Source: Cupriavidus metallidurans CH34 (GTDB lineage Bacteria > Pseudomonadota > Gammaproteobacteria > Burkholderiales > Burkholderiaceae). Taken from it: 64,000 nucleotides of DNA. Every line of letters begins with the position of its first letter. Position 1 is the first letter of the stretch. The notes beneath the pieces were generated by a model. That model worked only from the letters and a program-made list of their open reading frames with translations. It had not been told where the DNA came from and did not search any database. Both the position numbers and the translations under genes were made by a program. The stretch lies in contig NC_007973.1 in the NCBI RefSeq assembly GCF_000196015.1, positions 1,116,001 to 1,180,000 of the forward strand. Direction: 5' to 3'. Below are positions 55,656 to 64,000 of the stretch, piece by piece.

Positions 55656-56525
55656 ATGACCGAAGTGTTGAACTCTCAGATGGATCCGATCCCGCGCGGC
55701 GCGGCCGCAAGTGATCTTTCGGACATTTTTGCGCATGTGCGTGTGGTGCTGGTGGAAACCAGCCACCCCGGCAACGTGGGCTCGGTCGCGCGGGCGATCA
55801 AGACGATGGGCTTCGGGCACGTGCCGGGGAGCCTGGTGCTGGTCTCGCCGCGCGAGCCGGGCGTCGTGTCGCATCCCGATGCCGTCGCGATGGCCAGTGG
55901 TGCCGACGATGTGCTGGCCAGCGCCACGATCGTCGACAGCATCGAGGCCGCGCTGGCTGGCACGGCCTTTACCGTCGCCATGACCGCCCGGCAGCGCGAA
56001 TTCGGGCCGCCGAGGCTGCTACCGCGCGCCGCCGTGGCCAAGGCGCGGTCGGTGCTGGAGGCGGACCCCGCTACCACGGTCGCCTTCGTATTCGGCAATG
56101 AACGCTTCGGCTTGCCGAACGACGCGGTATTGCGCTGTTCGGCGGTGACGCATATTCCTGCCAATCCGGTTTACGCCTCTCTCAACCTGGCCCAGGCCGT
56201 GCAGCTCATTGCCTATGAGATGCGGCTGGCCCTGCTCGAGGCGCAGGAAACGGCCGGCGGGCTCCCGGACGTCGCTGGCGATATCGGCTATGCTGGTGAC
56301 CCCGCCACCACCGAGCAGATCGAGGCGATGTTTGGCCACCTTCAGGCCGGGCTTGCGGCGATCGGCTTTCTGGACCCGGCGAATCCGCGCAAGCTGATGC
56401 CGCGCCTGCGCCGGTTGTTCGCGCGGACGGGCCTGGAGCGCGAGGAAGTGAACATCCTGCGTGGCATCGCCAAGCGCATGCTGCTGACGGGCGATGCAAA
56501 GCACGACGACAACAAGGAAGACTAG
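55656..56525 (+). CDS. trmJ: tRNA (cytidine/uridine-2'-O)-methyltransferase TrmJ
   Basis: 2'-O-methylates position 32 of several tRNAs. The 289-residue product has the SPOUT/TrmH fold: [20 protein letters not shown] (about 28-47), the SAM-knot [11 protein letters not shown] (about 146-156) and [16 protein letters not shown] (about 172-187). A C-terminal extension of about 90 residues after the SPOUT domain is typical for TrmJ. ATG 55656 or ATG 55680 may be the true start; neither has a strong Shine-Dalgarno. It is separated from cysE by 328 bp. Confidence 0.92.
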   Translation: MTEVLNSQMDPIPRGAAASDLSDIFAHVRVVLVETSHPGNVGSVARAIKTMGFGHVPGSLVLVSPREPGVVSHPDAVAMASGADDVLASATIVDSIEAALAGTAFTVAMTARQREFGPPRLLPRAAVAKARSVLEADPATTVAFVFGNERFGLPNDAVLRCSAVTHIPANPVYASLNLAQAVQLIAYEMRLALLEAQETAGGLPDVAGDIGYAGDPATTEQIEAMFGHLQAGLAAIGFLDPANPRKLMPRLRRLFARTGLEREEVNILRGIAKRMLLTGDAKHDDNKED

Positions 56526-56853
56526 TTCCGTGGCGATTTTCCCGGCGTACATCATGCAAGACCTCATCCGTGGCGCGGTGTCCGGTCGCTCGGTGGTGAG
56601 GCATGCGTGCGCGCATTTGCCGGAACGATGTTGAGCCTGGTGCTGACCCGGGACGTCGTTTCAGACCCGTTCTGAGGCGGCTTTCCAAGAAGCCCTGACG
56701 TCGTCAGGGCGGGGCGGCAGGCGCGCAAATCTCTTACACTCGCTGTCTCGCGCCAGAGCCGTCCCCCACACTGACTGCTCAATACCGGCCACTGACCTCG
56801 GCGGCGACCAGTTCCATGAACGGCGCACGCTGCGGCAACACGACACGAAGAAG
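56526..56853. other. Intergenic region trmJ-cysE (328 bp)
   Basis: No gene that I can support. It contains a perfect hairpin CCCTGACG-T-CGTCAGGG (56693-56709) with no T run. An AAG-rich stretch before ATG 56854 is the likely cysE ribosome binding site. A cysE promoter is expected but no clear -35/-10 pair was found. Confidence 0.55.
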
Positions 56854-57597
56854 ATGTTCACTCGCCTGAAGGAAGATATCGATACGATCATGCTGCGCGA
56901 CCCCGCCGCGCGCAGCCGTCTGGAAGTCCTGACTTGCTATCCCGGGCTGCACGCCGTGGTGTTTCACCGCGTGGCCAATGCGTGCTGGCGAGGTGGATTT
57001 CACTGGCTGGGGCGCTGGATCTCGCACTGGTCCCGCTTTCTGACCGGGATCGAGATCCACCCGGCGGTCAAGCTGGGTCGTCGCGTGTTCATCGACCATG
57101 GCATGGGCGTGGTGATCGGCGAAACCGCCGAGATTGGCGACGATTGCACGATTTACCAGGGTGTGACGTTGGGCGGCACGTCGCTGTACAAGGGCCAGAA
57201 ACGCCATCCGACGCTGGGTGTCGGCGTGGTGGTGAGCGCCGGCGCCAAGGTGCTCGGCGGCTTCGAGGTGGGCGCGGGCGCGCGCGTTGGATCTAATGCC
57301 GTCGTGCTGAAGCCTGTGCCCGCTGGGGCGACGGCAGTGGGGATTCCGGCACGCATCATCATGCCCGATGCGCCTTCCACGCAGCAGGGCGCGAAACAGG
57401 AATTCTCGGCCTACGGCATCACGCCGAACGCGGACGATCCCGTGTCCCTGGCGCTCAAGAGCCTGATCGACAACGCGGCCAAGCAACATGACCGCATCGA
57501 GGCCGTGCTGGCCGCGCTCGACCGGCTCGGCGAGCATCTCGAGAACACGCCGAACGACCGCTTCGACGCGAGCGAGCTGCGCAAGCTGATGAAGTAG
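56854..57597 (+). CDS. cysE: Serine O-acetyltransferase
   Basis: Makes O-acetylserine, the acceptor for sulfide in cysteine synthesis. The 247-residue product has the N-terminal helical domain, then a left-handed beta-helix with [19 protein letters not shown] (about 66-84). The key His and Asp are in the IDHGMG region (about 81-86), as in CysE. The C-terminal tail (after about 185) is longer than in the minimal form and holds mixed helix, possibly the cysteine-synthase-binding end. Product supports the IscS reaction seen at the left end by supplying cysteine. Confidence 0.93.
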   Translation: MFTRLKEDIDTIMLRDPAARSRLEVLTCYPGLHAVVFHRVANACWRGGFHWLGRWISHWSRFLTGIEIHPAVKLGRRVFIDHGMGVVIGETAEIGDDCTIYQGVTLGGTSLYKGQKRHPTLGVGVVVSAGAKVLGGFEVGAGARVGSNAVVLKPVPAGATAVGIPARIIMPDAPSTQQGAKQEFSAYGITPNADDPVSLALKSLIDNAAKQHDRIEAVLAALDRLGEHLENTPNDRFDASELRKLMK

Positions 57598-57645
57598 TGG
57601 AGGCGCACGCCGGTCTGCGTGGCGATTGGCGCGAGCCAGGCATCG

Positions 57646-58437
57646 TCAGTCGACCTGCGGCAGCACGCGGAAGCCGGTGCCGTCGAGTTCGAGCACGGCG
57701 GCCCTCGGATGGCGGCCATCGAGGTCCCAGTCCGTCAGCACCCAGCGCTCGCCCGCTTCGTGCGTGTGGCGCGCGGGATGGTGCGTGTGGCCGTGCACCA
57801 GCGTGCCGGCCCCGCTCGAGGCGAGCAGTGCGTTGACGGCGTCCGGTGCCGCATCGCCATAGGTGACCGGCGCCGCGTCGATGTCTTGGCGCGTGCGCCC
57901 GGCCTCGCTGTCCGCCCGAAGGCGTCGGGCGATCGACAGTCGCGTGCCGAGTGGCAGCAGCAGGAACAGCCGTTGTACCCAGCCCTTGCGTGTCCAGCGG
58001 CGAAAGCGCATGTAGCGCTCGTCGTCCGTGCACAGCATGTCGCCGTGGCTGAGCGCCACGCGGCGGCCAGCACAGACGATAACCGACGGGTCCGGCAGCA
58101 GCGACGCGCCCGCCCTGGCCGCGAATCGACGGCCAAGCAGGAAATCACGATTGCCGTGCATCAGATAGACCGGCACGCCGGCATCGGCAAGCCGGCGCAG
58201 CGCGGCGGCAACCTCGGCCGCGAACGGCGAGTCGGTTTCCTCATCCCCTACCCAGAACTCGAAAAAGTCCCCCAGGATGAACAGCGTGCGCGCATCCCGT
58301 GCCGCACGCTCGAGCACACGGTGGAAGGCCGCCAGCGTGCGCGGCATGTCGGCCGTCAGGTGGAGATCGGAAATGAACCACGCCGGCGCCTGCACCTCGA
58401 TCGGGGCGGCCACCGGCGTGCGGGTGGGAGCGGTCAT
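57646..58437 (-). CDS. lpxH: UDP-2,3-diacylglucosamine diphosphatase LpxH
   Basis: Hydrolyses UDP-2,3-diacylglucosamine to lipid X in lipid A synthesis. The 263-residue calcineurin-like phosphoesterase has the metal motifs SDLHLTADMP (about 19-28), LGDFFEFW (about 53-60), GNRDFLLG (about 92-99) and GHTHHPA near the C-terminus. Full family motifs and length. It runs leftward, 68 bp downstream of ppiB, as in many proteobacteria. Confidence 0.95.
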   Translation of the reverse strand: MTAPTRTPVAAPIEVQAPAWFISDLHLTADMPRTLAAFHRVLERAARDARTLFILGDFFEFWVGDEETDSPFAAEVAAALRRLADAGVPVYLMHGNRDFLLGRRFAARAGASLLPDPSVIVCAGRRVALSHGDMLCTDDERYMRFRRWTRKGWVQRLFLLLPLGTRLSIARRLRADSEAGRTRQDIDAAPVTYGDAAPDAVNALLASSGAGTLVHGHTHHPARHTHEAGERWVLTDWDLDGRHPRAAVLELDGTGFRVLPQVD

Positions 58438-58505
58438 GCGGTCCGGATGTCTGTATTCACCACGAGCGGCATGCCGCCTGTCGTTCGAATCGACGTTAAG
58501 CGCGA

Positions 58506-59006
58506 TTACTCGACAATCGTGGCTTTCTCGATCACGACGTCCTCGAGCGGCACGTCCTGATGGAAGCCCGAGCTGCCGGTGCGCACGCCTTTGATGGCGT
58601 CGATCACGTCGGTGCCTTCCACGACCTTGCCGAACACCGCATAGCCGAAGCCTTGCGGCGTGGGCGAGCTGAAGTTCAGGAAGTCGTTGTCCACCACGTT
58701 GATGAAGAACTGGGCCGTGGCCGAGTGCGGCGCGTTGGTGCGGGCCATGGCAACCGTGTAGCGGTCGTTCTTCAGGCCGTTGCCGGCTTCGTTCTCGATC
58801 GGCGCATCGGTGTCCTTCTGCTTCATGCCCGGCTCGAAGCCGCCGCCCTGGATCATGAAGTTCTTGATGACGCGGTGGAAGATCGTGTTGTCATAGTGGC
58901 CCTTGCGCACGTACGACAGGAAGTTCTCGACCGACTTCGGGGCCTTCTCGGCGTCCAGTTCGATGACGATGGCGCCTTGCGTGGTTTGGAGTTGTACCTT
59001 GCTCAT
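58506..59006 (-). CDS. ppiB: Cytoplasmic cyclophilin, peptidyl-prolyl isomerase B
   Basis: A 166-residue cyclophilin without signal peptide; it catalyses proline isomerisation in the cytoplasm. Catalytic-site motifs are [13 protein letters not shown] (about 43-55) and [12 protein letters not shown] (about 94-105). It is directly preceded by a second, exported cyclophilin (ppiA) on the same strand, 54 bp away. Both share the core but differ at the N-terminus. Confidence 0.96.
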   Translation of the reverse strand: MSKVQLQTTQGAIVIELDAEKAPKSVENFLSYVRKGHYDNTIFHRVIKNFMIQGGGFEPGMKQKDTDAPIENEAGNGLKNDRYTVAMARTNAPHSATAQFFINVVDNDFLNFSSPTPQGFGYAVFGKVVEGTDVIDAIKGVRTGSSGFHQDVPLEDVVIEKATIVE

Positions 59007-59060
59007 AGGGTTACCTCTGTTCGATGATGCGATGACGGTTGTATTCGGGGTTGCCTGGGG

Positions 59061-59669
59061 TCACTTGGTGACCACGGTGGCCGATTCGATCACGATCGGC
59101 GCGGCAGGCACGTTGCGCATGGCGCCATACGCCGTAGTCGGCGTGGTCTTGATCTTGTCGATCGTGTCCATTCCCTCTACCACCTTGCCAAAGACGGCAT
59201 ATCCATTGCCGTCCGGCTGTGGGTAGTCGAGGTTCGGATTATCCACCACATTGACGAAGAACTGGGCGGTTGCCGAGTTCGGGTTCGACGTGCGTGCCAT
59301 GGCGACGGTCCCGGCCTTGTTCTTCAGGCCGTTCTGCGATTCCAGCGCGATCGGCGCCAGCGTCGGCTTTTCCTTCATGTCGCGGTCGAAGCCACCGCCC
59401 TGAACCATGAAGCCGTTGATCACGCGATGGAAGATCGTGCCGGAATAGAAGCCGCTTTTTACGTAGCCCATGAAGTTGGCCACGGTCTTCGGGGCGGCAT
59501 CGGGGTACAGCTCGATAGTGAACTTGCCGGCGCTCGTCACGAACTGCACGCGCTCGGTCTTCGGCGCGGCGGTGGCGGGGCTGGCGCCCTGGGCCATTGC
59601 GGCCAGCGGAGACAGGGCAGTGGCGGCGGCCATCAGGCCGGTCAGGACGATGCGGCGGGAAAGGATCAT
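59061..59669 (-). CDS. ppiA: Periplasmic cyclophilin, peptidyl-prolyl isomerase A
   Basis: A 202-residue cyclophilin with a signal peptide (MILSRRIVLTG..., cleavage near AMAQG, about 27), so it acts in the periplasm. Core motifs FHRVINGFMVQGGGF and ATAQFFVNVVDNPN are present. ATG 59669 is chosen, since the upstream extension has no signal-like start. It lies just before ppiB and after the TPR gene, in one leftward run. Confidence 0.93.
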   Translation of the reverse strand: MILSRRIVLTGLMAAATALSPLAAMAQGASPATAAPKTERVQFVTSAGKFTIELYPDAAPKTVANFMGYVKSGFYSGTIFHRVINGFMVQGGGFDRDMKEKPTLAPIALESQNGLKNKAGTVAMARTSNPNSATAQFFVNVVDNPNLDYPQPDGNGYAVFGKVVEGMDTIDKIKTTPTTAYGAMRNVPAAPIVIESATVVTK

Positions 59670-59750
59670 GTCTGGACTCCGGGTTGCAGGTCTGGCAGTC
59701 GGCAACGTCACTTGGACGTCGCCGGATAAGGCGTTGAATACTGTGCGAGT

Positions 59751-60476
59751 TCAGCGTGCGTCGGGCGTGCTGGCGGGCGGGGTAACCGGCGACGTGGCCG
59801 CCTTTGCCTTGCCCTTGACCGCCGCGGCGCCCGATGCCGGGGCGGGCATGGCGGATGGCGCGGATGCGGCGGCTGGCTGCAGTTCGCGTAGGCTCGCGGC
59901 GGCGCGCTTGTCGCCGGGGTTGCGGCGCGTTGCGTCGCCATAGGCCTGGACTGCCAGGGCCCGATAGACGTCGCCCAGGTTGCTATAGGAGAGCGCGTAG
60001 TCGGGCCGGGCCTCGATGGCCAGCAGCAGTTCGGCCTCCGCGCGCTTCAGGTCGCCGCGTTTTGCGTACAGCAGCGCCAGGTTATTGTGCGGCTCTGGCA
60101 GTTCGGGGAAATCTTGCGCCATCTCGGCAAAGGCCTTGATCGCATCGTCCTCGCGGCCGGCCTTGGCCATTGCCCATGCGCGCTGGAATCGAGCCTGCGC
60201 ATTGCGCGGGTTGTCGGCCAGCACGCGGTCGAATCCGGCGATGGCGTCGTCATAGCGCTTCTCGTTGGCCGCCTTCTGCGCGGGCTTCATGCCGGGGTCC
60301 GCCGATTGCGGTCCGGTCGGCGCGGCCGGTGGCGGCGTCAGCGAAAGCGGCCCGTTCTGCGCGAACGCTGGCGCTGCGCTCAGCGCGGCGGCCATCGCCA
60401 GCGCGCTCGCCAGCGCGGAAAGGGGGCCGCCACGGCGGGACGAAACAATGGTCGGGATGGGCAGAGGCAGGCTCAT
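59751..60476 (-). CDS. TPR-repeat exported protein
   Basis: A 241-residue protein with a signal peptide (cleavage near AFAQN, about 40). It has about four tetratricopeptide repeats (about 66-200) with ARFQRAWAMAKAGREDDAIKA and NNLALLYAKRGDLKRAEAEL. The C-terminus is Ala/Pro/Lys-rich (PAAASAPSAM). Such proteins act as periplasmic scaffolds; partners here are unknown. It is divergent from cysS, with 211 bp between the starts, and precedes ppiA and ppiB on the same strand. Confidence 0.88.
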   Translation of the reverse strand: MSLPLPIPTIVSSRRGGPLSALASALAMAAALSAAPAFAQNGPLSLTPPPAAPTGPQSADPGMKPAQKAANEKRYDDAIAGFDRVLADNPRNAQARFQRAWAMAKAGREDDAIKAFAEMAQDFPELPEPHNNLALLYAKRGDLKRAEAELLLAIEARPDYALSYSNLGDVYRALAVQAYGDATRRNPGDKRAAASLRELQPAAASAPSAMPAPASGAAAVKGKAKAATSPVTPPASTPDAR

Positions 60477-60687
60477 GTAAGGGCGGTCCGTTATACTCCG
60501 CGGCATTCTAACAAAGCGGCGGGGCGTGGAGCACAGGTCGCAAGTTCGCGTGACATTGTCGGCAGCGCGTCCGGCCGCCGTTGATGGCTTCCGGTAAGAT
60601 ATGGGGCTCGCGCGCCATCGACATGCTTGTCAGCGCGCGGCAGTCTCGCTCGATGTCATCGACGCCGTATCCACTCACATCCGCTTC

Positions 60688-62076
60688 ATGCAGCAATTGA
60701 ACATCTACAACACGCTCGCGCGTGAAAAGCAGCCATTCGTGCCCATCGAACCCGGCAAGGTCCGCATGTATGTGTGCGGCATGACCGTGTACGACTACTG
60801 TCACGTTGGCCATGCGCGGGTGATGGTGGTGTTCGATATGGTGCACCGCTGGCTGCGCGCCGCCGGGTACGACGTGACGTACGTCCAGAACATCACTGAT
60901 ATCGATGACAAGATCATTCGTCGCGCCGCGGAGAACGGCGAGACGATCGGTCAGCTCACCACGCGTTTCATCCAGTACATGCACGAGGATGCCACGGCGC
61001 TGGGCGTGATCCGTCCCGACTATGAGCCGCGCGCGACCGAATACGTGCCGCAGATGCTCAATATCATCGAGAAACTCGAAGCCAAGGGCCTGGCCTACCA
61101 GGCGACGGACGGCGACGTGAACTACTCGGTGCGCAAGTTCCCGGGCTACGGCAAGCTGTCGGGCAAGTCGCTGGAAGATCTGCGCGCCGGCGAGCGCGTC
61201 AATGCCAACGATGCCAAGCAGGATCCGCTCGACTTCGTACTGTGGAAGTCGGCCAAGGCAACCGAGCCGCCCGAAAGCAAGTGGGACTCGAAGTGGGGCA
61301 GCGGCCGTCCGGGCTGGCATATCGAATGCTCGGCCATGAGCTGCACGCTGCTCGGTGAGCATTTCGATATTCACGGCGGCGGCGCGGACCTGCAGTTCCC
61401 GCACCACGAGAACGAGATCGCGCAATCGGAAGGGGCTTCCGGCAGGCCGTTCGTCAATATGTGGATGCACAACGGTTTCGTGCGTGTGAATGACGAGAAG
61501 ATGTCGAAATCGCTCGGCAACTTCTTCACGATCCGCGACGTGCTGAAGGAGTACGACGCCGAAGTGGTGCGCTTCTTCATCCTGCGCGCGCACTATCGGA
61601 GCCCGCTGAACTATAGCGATGCCCACCTTGATGACGCACGCCACGCACTGACGCGCCTGTATACAGCGCTCAAGGAAACGCAGCCCGGCGGTTGCGCGGT
61701 GGATTGGGAAGAGTCTCACGCGAAGCGCTTTGCCGAAGCGATGAACGACGACTTCAACACGCCAATCGCCATGTCGGTGCTGTTCGACCTGGCCAGCGAG
61801 GTCAATCGCACCGGTTCCGTGGCCGCGGCGCATCAACTCAAGGCGCTCGGCGGCACGCTGGGTCTGCTTGAGCGCGATCCGCACACGTTCCTGCAAGGTG
61901 GTCATGTCGCCGGCAGCCTGAGCGGCGAGCAGATCGAAGCGCAGATCGCGGCCCGCCGTGCGGCCAAGGCCGCGCGCAATTTCGCCGAGGCCGACCGCAT
62001 TCGCGCCGAATTGCTCGAAGCCGGCGTGGTGCTGGAAGACAAGCCAGGTGGTGCCACCGAGTGGAGGCGTGCTTGA
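60688..62076 (+). CDS. cysS: Cysteinyl-tRNA synthetase
   Basis: Charges tRNA-Cys. The 462-residue class I synthetase (E. coli 461) has the zinc/cysteine-binding Cys30 in VCGMTVYDY, the HIGH-type HVGH at 39-42, and KMSKS at 271-275. A longer frame reaches back to 60601, but the family start is [10 protein letters not shown] at 60688. Its TGA stop overlaps the TTG start of the next gene by three bases, so the two are translationally coupled. Confidence 0.97.
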   Translation: MQQLNIYNTLAREKQPFVPIEPGKVRMYVCGMTVYDYCHVGHARVMVVFDMVHRWLRAAGYDVTYVQNITDIDDKIIRRAAENGETIGQLTTRFIQYMHEDATALGVIRPDYEPRATEYVPQMLNIIEKLEAKGLAYQATDGDVNYSVRKFPGYGKLSGKSLEDLRAGERVNANDAKQDPLDFVLWKSAKATEPPESKWDSKWGSGRPGWHIECSAMSCTLLGEHFDIHGGGADLQFPHHENEIAQSEGASGRPFVNMWMHNGFVRVNDEKMSKSLGNFFTIRDVLKEYDAEVVRFFILRAHYRSPLNYSDAHLDDARHALTRLYTALKETQPGGCAVDWEESHAKRFAEAMNDDFNTPIAMSVLFDLASEVNRTGSVAAAHQLKALGGTLGLLERDPHTFLQGGHVAGSLSGEQIEAQIAARRAAKAARNFAEADRIRAELLEAGVVLEDKPGGATEWRRA

Positions 62077-62858
62077 ACGCTGCCGCGCGCAAGCCGAAGG
62101 CGGTTGCACCTGCCCAGCCGAAGCCGGTGGCGGGGAAGGCTGCCGCCAAGGTCGCGCCAAAGGCCGGCGGCAAGCCCCGCAAATCGGACCTGCCCGAGGT
62201 GGATGCGGTACCCCTGCCGGTCGAAACCGTCGTCGACGCGGTGCGGCCCGCTTATTGGGACGAGGCGTGTGCTGACCTGATGAAGCGCGACCGCATCCTG
62301 CGCAAGATGATTCCTACCTATGGTCCGGCGCATCTGGTGTCGCGTGGCGATCCGTTCGTCACACTGGCGCGCTCGATCGTCGGCCAGCAGATATCGGTGA
62401 AGGCCGCGCAATCGGTCTGGGAACGGCTCGCCGCCAGGTGCCCGCGCCTGACGCCGGCGCAGTTCCTGAAATCCGGGTCCGAGGAGTTGGCTGGTTGCGG
62501 GTTGTCGAAGCGCAAGGCGGAGTACATCATTGATCTGGCCGACCACTTCAAGGCGGGGCGCGTGCACGTCAAGGAATGGGTGGCGATGGACGACGAGGCA
62601 GTGATCGCCGAGTTGACCCAGATCCGCGGCATCGGACGCTGGACGGCGGAGATGTTCCTGATGTTCAATCTGATGCGACCCAACGTGCTGCCGCTCGACG
62701 ATGTCGGGCTGATCAACGCGATCTCCACCAACTACTTCAGCGGAGAACCGGTGACACGTAGTGAGGCACGCGAGGTGGCCGCCAACTGGGAGCCGTGGCG
62801 AACGGTGGCGACGTGGTACATGTGGCGCAGTCTGGACCCCCTGCCAGTGACGTATTAG
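62073..62858 (+). CDS. DNA-3-methyladenine glycosylase II family (AlkA-like, HhH-GPD)
   Basis: Base-excision glycosylase for alkylated bases. The about 261-residue product has a basic Ala/Lys/Pro-rich N-terminal tail (about 1-45) and then the HhH-GPD domain. [12 protein letters not shown] (about 105-116) and the hairpin [15 protein letters not shown] (about 186-200) are followed by the catalytic Asp region PLDDVGL (D209/D210). The start is TTG 62073 with GGAGG five bases upstream; GTG 62061 is an alternative. It lies between cysS and accA, an arrangement shared with Ralstonia-like genomes. Confidence 0.9.
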   Translation: MNAAARKPKAVAPAQPKPVAGKAAAKVAPKAGGKPRKSDLPEVDAVPLPVETVVDAVRPAYWDEACADLMKRDRILRKMIPTYGPAHLVSRGDPFVTLARSIVGQQISVKAAQSVWERLAARCPRLTPAQFLKSGSEELAGCGLSKRKAEYIIDLADHFKAGRVHVKEWVAMDDEAVIAELTQIRGIGRWTAEMFLMFNLMRPNVLPLDDVGLINAISTNYFSGEPVTRSEAREVAANWEPWRTVATWYMWRSLDPLPVTY

Positions 62859-63005
62859 GAATGCGGCAGGAGTGCGGTAGGGTAAATTTGGAGCAAAAAC
62901 GGCGTTAATTTCTGCGATTTGTGCGCAAAAATCAACTTCCTGGGCGGTCGGAAACGGTATTTTTTCCGGTAGAATGCGCCCCTTCACAGACAGGTCCGCG
63001 TTTTT

Positions 63006-63977
63006 ATGAAAACCACCTTCCTGGATTTCGAGCAGCCGATTGCCGAGCTCGAGGCAAAGATCGAAGAACTGCGTTTTGTGCAGGACGACTCGGCTGTCGA
63101 TATTTCCGAAGAGATTTCCCGGCTGGCCGGCAAGAGCCAGCAGCTGACCAAGGACATCTACGCCAACCTGACCCCGTGGCAGGTGGCGCAGATCGCGCGC
63201 CATCCGCAGCGTCCGTACACGCTGGACTATGTGCGCGAGATCTTCACCGACTTCCATGAACTGCACGGCGACCGTGCGTTTGCCGACGATCTGTCGATCG
63301 TGGGCGGTCTGGCGCGCTTCAACGGCCAGGCTTGCATGGTGATCGGTCATCAGAAGGGCCGCGACACGAAGGAACGCGCGCTGCGTAACTTCGGCATGTC
63401 GAAGCCCGAGGGATACCGCAAGGCCAAGCGCCTGATGGAGCTGGCTGACAAGTTCGGCCTGCCGATCTTCACGTTCGTCGACACGCCGGGGGCATTCCCG
63501 GGCATCGACGCCGAAGAGCGTGGCCAGTCCGAGGCCATCGGCCACAACCTTTATGTCATGGCCGGCCTGAAGGTGCCTCTGATCGCGACGATCATCGGTG
63601 AGGGCGGTTCGGGTGGCGCGCTGGCGATCGCCGTCGGCGACGTGGTGCAGATGCTCCAGTTCGCAACCTACGCAGTGATTTCGCCGGAAGGCTGCGCGTC
63701 GATTCTCTGGAAGACTGCCGAGAAGGCGCCTGAAGCCGCCGAGGCACTGGGTCTGACGGCTCATCGACTGAAGGCGCTGGGCCTGATCGACAAGATCGTG
63801 AGCGAGCCGCTGGGTGGCGCGCATCGCGATGCGAAGGGCATGGCGACGATGCTCAAGCGCTCGCTGGCCGAATCGCTGCGCCAGTTCCAGGGCATGAGCG
63901 TCAAGGAACTGCAGGCGCGTCGTCACGAGCGACTGATGGCCTATGGCAAGTTCAAGGAAACCGGCGCCCAGGAATGA
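63006..63977 (+). CDS. accA: Acetyl-CoA carboxylase carboxyltransferase, alpha subunit
   Basis: Transfers the carboxyl group from biotin to acetyl-CoA in fatty-acid synthesis, with AccD. The 323-residue product has the AccA N-terminal helix ([14 protein letters not shown]), then the crotonase-like core with [10 protein letters not shown] (about 118-127), the oxyanion-hole [10 protein letters not shown] (about 199-208) and [11 protein letters not shown] (about 226-236). The TAGAAT box at 62970-62975 may be its -10. The stop is 23 bp from the window end; the next gene lies outside. Confidence 0.97.
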   Translation: MKTTFLDFEQPIAELEAKIEELRFVQDDSAVDISEEISRLAGKSQQLTKDIYANLTPWQVAQIARHPQRPYTLDYVREIFTDFHELHGDRAFADDLSIVGGLARFNGQACMVIGHQKGRDTKERALRNFGMSKPEGYRKAKRLMELADKFGLPIFTFVDTPGAFPGIDAEERGQSEAIGHNLYVMAGLKVPLIATIIGEGGSGGALAIAVGDVVQMLQFATYAVISPEGCASILWKTAEKAPEAAEALGLTAHRLKALGLIDKIVSEPLGGAHRDAKGMATMLKRSLAESLRQFQGMSVKELQARRHERLMAYGKFKETGAQE

Positions 63978-64000
63978 TGTGAGCGCAGGGAATTCGACGC

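Noticed and set aside
61902..63926. 674-codon minus-strand frame
   Set aside because: It crosses the end of cysS, the glycosylase gene and accA on the opposite strand, all of which are well-supported genes.

Overview
The window is a dense, high-GC stretch of chromosome from a betaproteobacterium of the Burkholderiaceae, most like Cupriavidus or Ralstonia. This is judged from the housekeeping gene order (isc cluster; recJ, prfB and lysS; pyrG-kdsA-eno-ftsB; cysS-glycosylase-accA), from a HexR/Edd Entner-Doudoroff locus, and from protein sequences typical of that family. I see no rRNA or tRNA gene, insertion sequence, prophage or CRISPR array. The only element of a mobile type is a small hicAB toxin-antitoxin pair.

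Layout. 1-4456: 3' part of the isc operon (iscS partial, iscU, iscA, hscB, hscA, fdx, iscX), closed by a strong terminator. 4517-6356: two leftward envelope genes, a tandemly duplicated beta-barrel protein and a glycine-zipper protein with a 15-Gln tract. 6634-14118: mostly leftward genes, rpfE-type gene, recJ, prfB (with its programmed +1 frameshift), an SDR and lysS, with one rightward NlpD-like lipoprotein between recJ and prfB. 14222-19779: rightward lolC/E, lolD, tatD-like and comEC. 19746-23637: hexR facing edd-gntK, with two near-identical palindromic operators. 23863-28298: a circularly permuted ATP-grasp, an alpha-E protein, a transglutaminase-like protein and the proteasome homologue Anbu, then an alpha/beta hydrolase. 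29343-34207: pyrG, kdsA, a DUF1330 gene, eno and ftsB.

34306-41282: a small lipoprotein, hslO, a gamma-carbonic anhydrase-like gene, a DUF455 ferritin-like gene, an acyl-CoA synthetase, an alpha/beta hydrolase and a TrxR-like ferredoxin-NADP reductase. 41404-49713: a PHP phosphoesterase with a YciO-like gene, a site-2-type protease, a methyltransferase, dapA, bamC, an MBL-fold nuclease, an Ala/Pro repeat lipoprotein, roxA and slyD. 49808-54403: mutS with an overlapping downstream phosphoesterase gene, then hicAB. 54607-63977: suhB, trmJ, cysE, lpxH, two cyclophilins, a TPR protein, cysS, a DNA glycosylase and accA.

Most of this is conserved core genome: Fe-S assembly, translation, lipoprotein and lipid A handling, cell wall and fatty-acid precursors, and DNA repair. 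The most interesting parts are the Anbu gene cluster, whose substrate and product are unresolved; the duplicated beta-barrel protein; the mirrored HexR operator/promoter pair; a short TTG-started hicA with a perfect 22-bp operator-like palindrome; and the CAA/CAG repeat. I did not find a clearly new multi-gene system. The Anbu locus is the closest to one whose biochemistry is still open.
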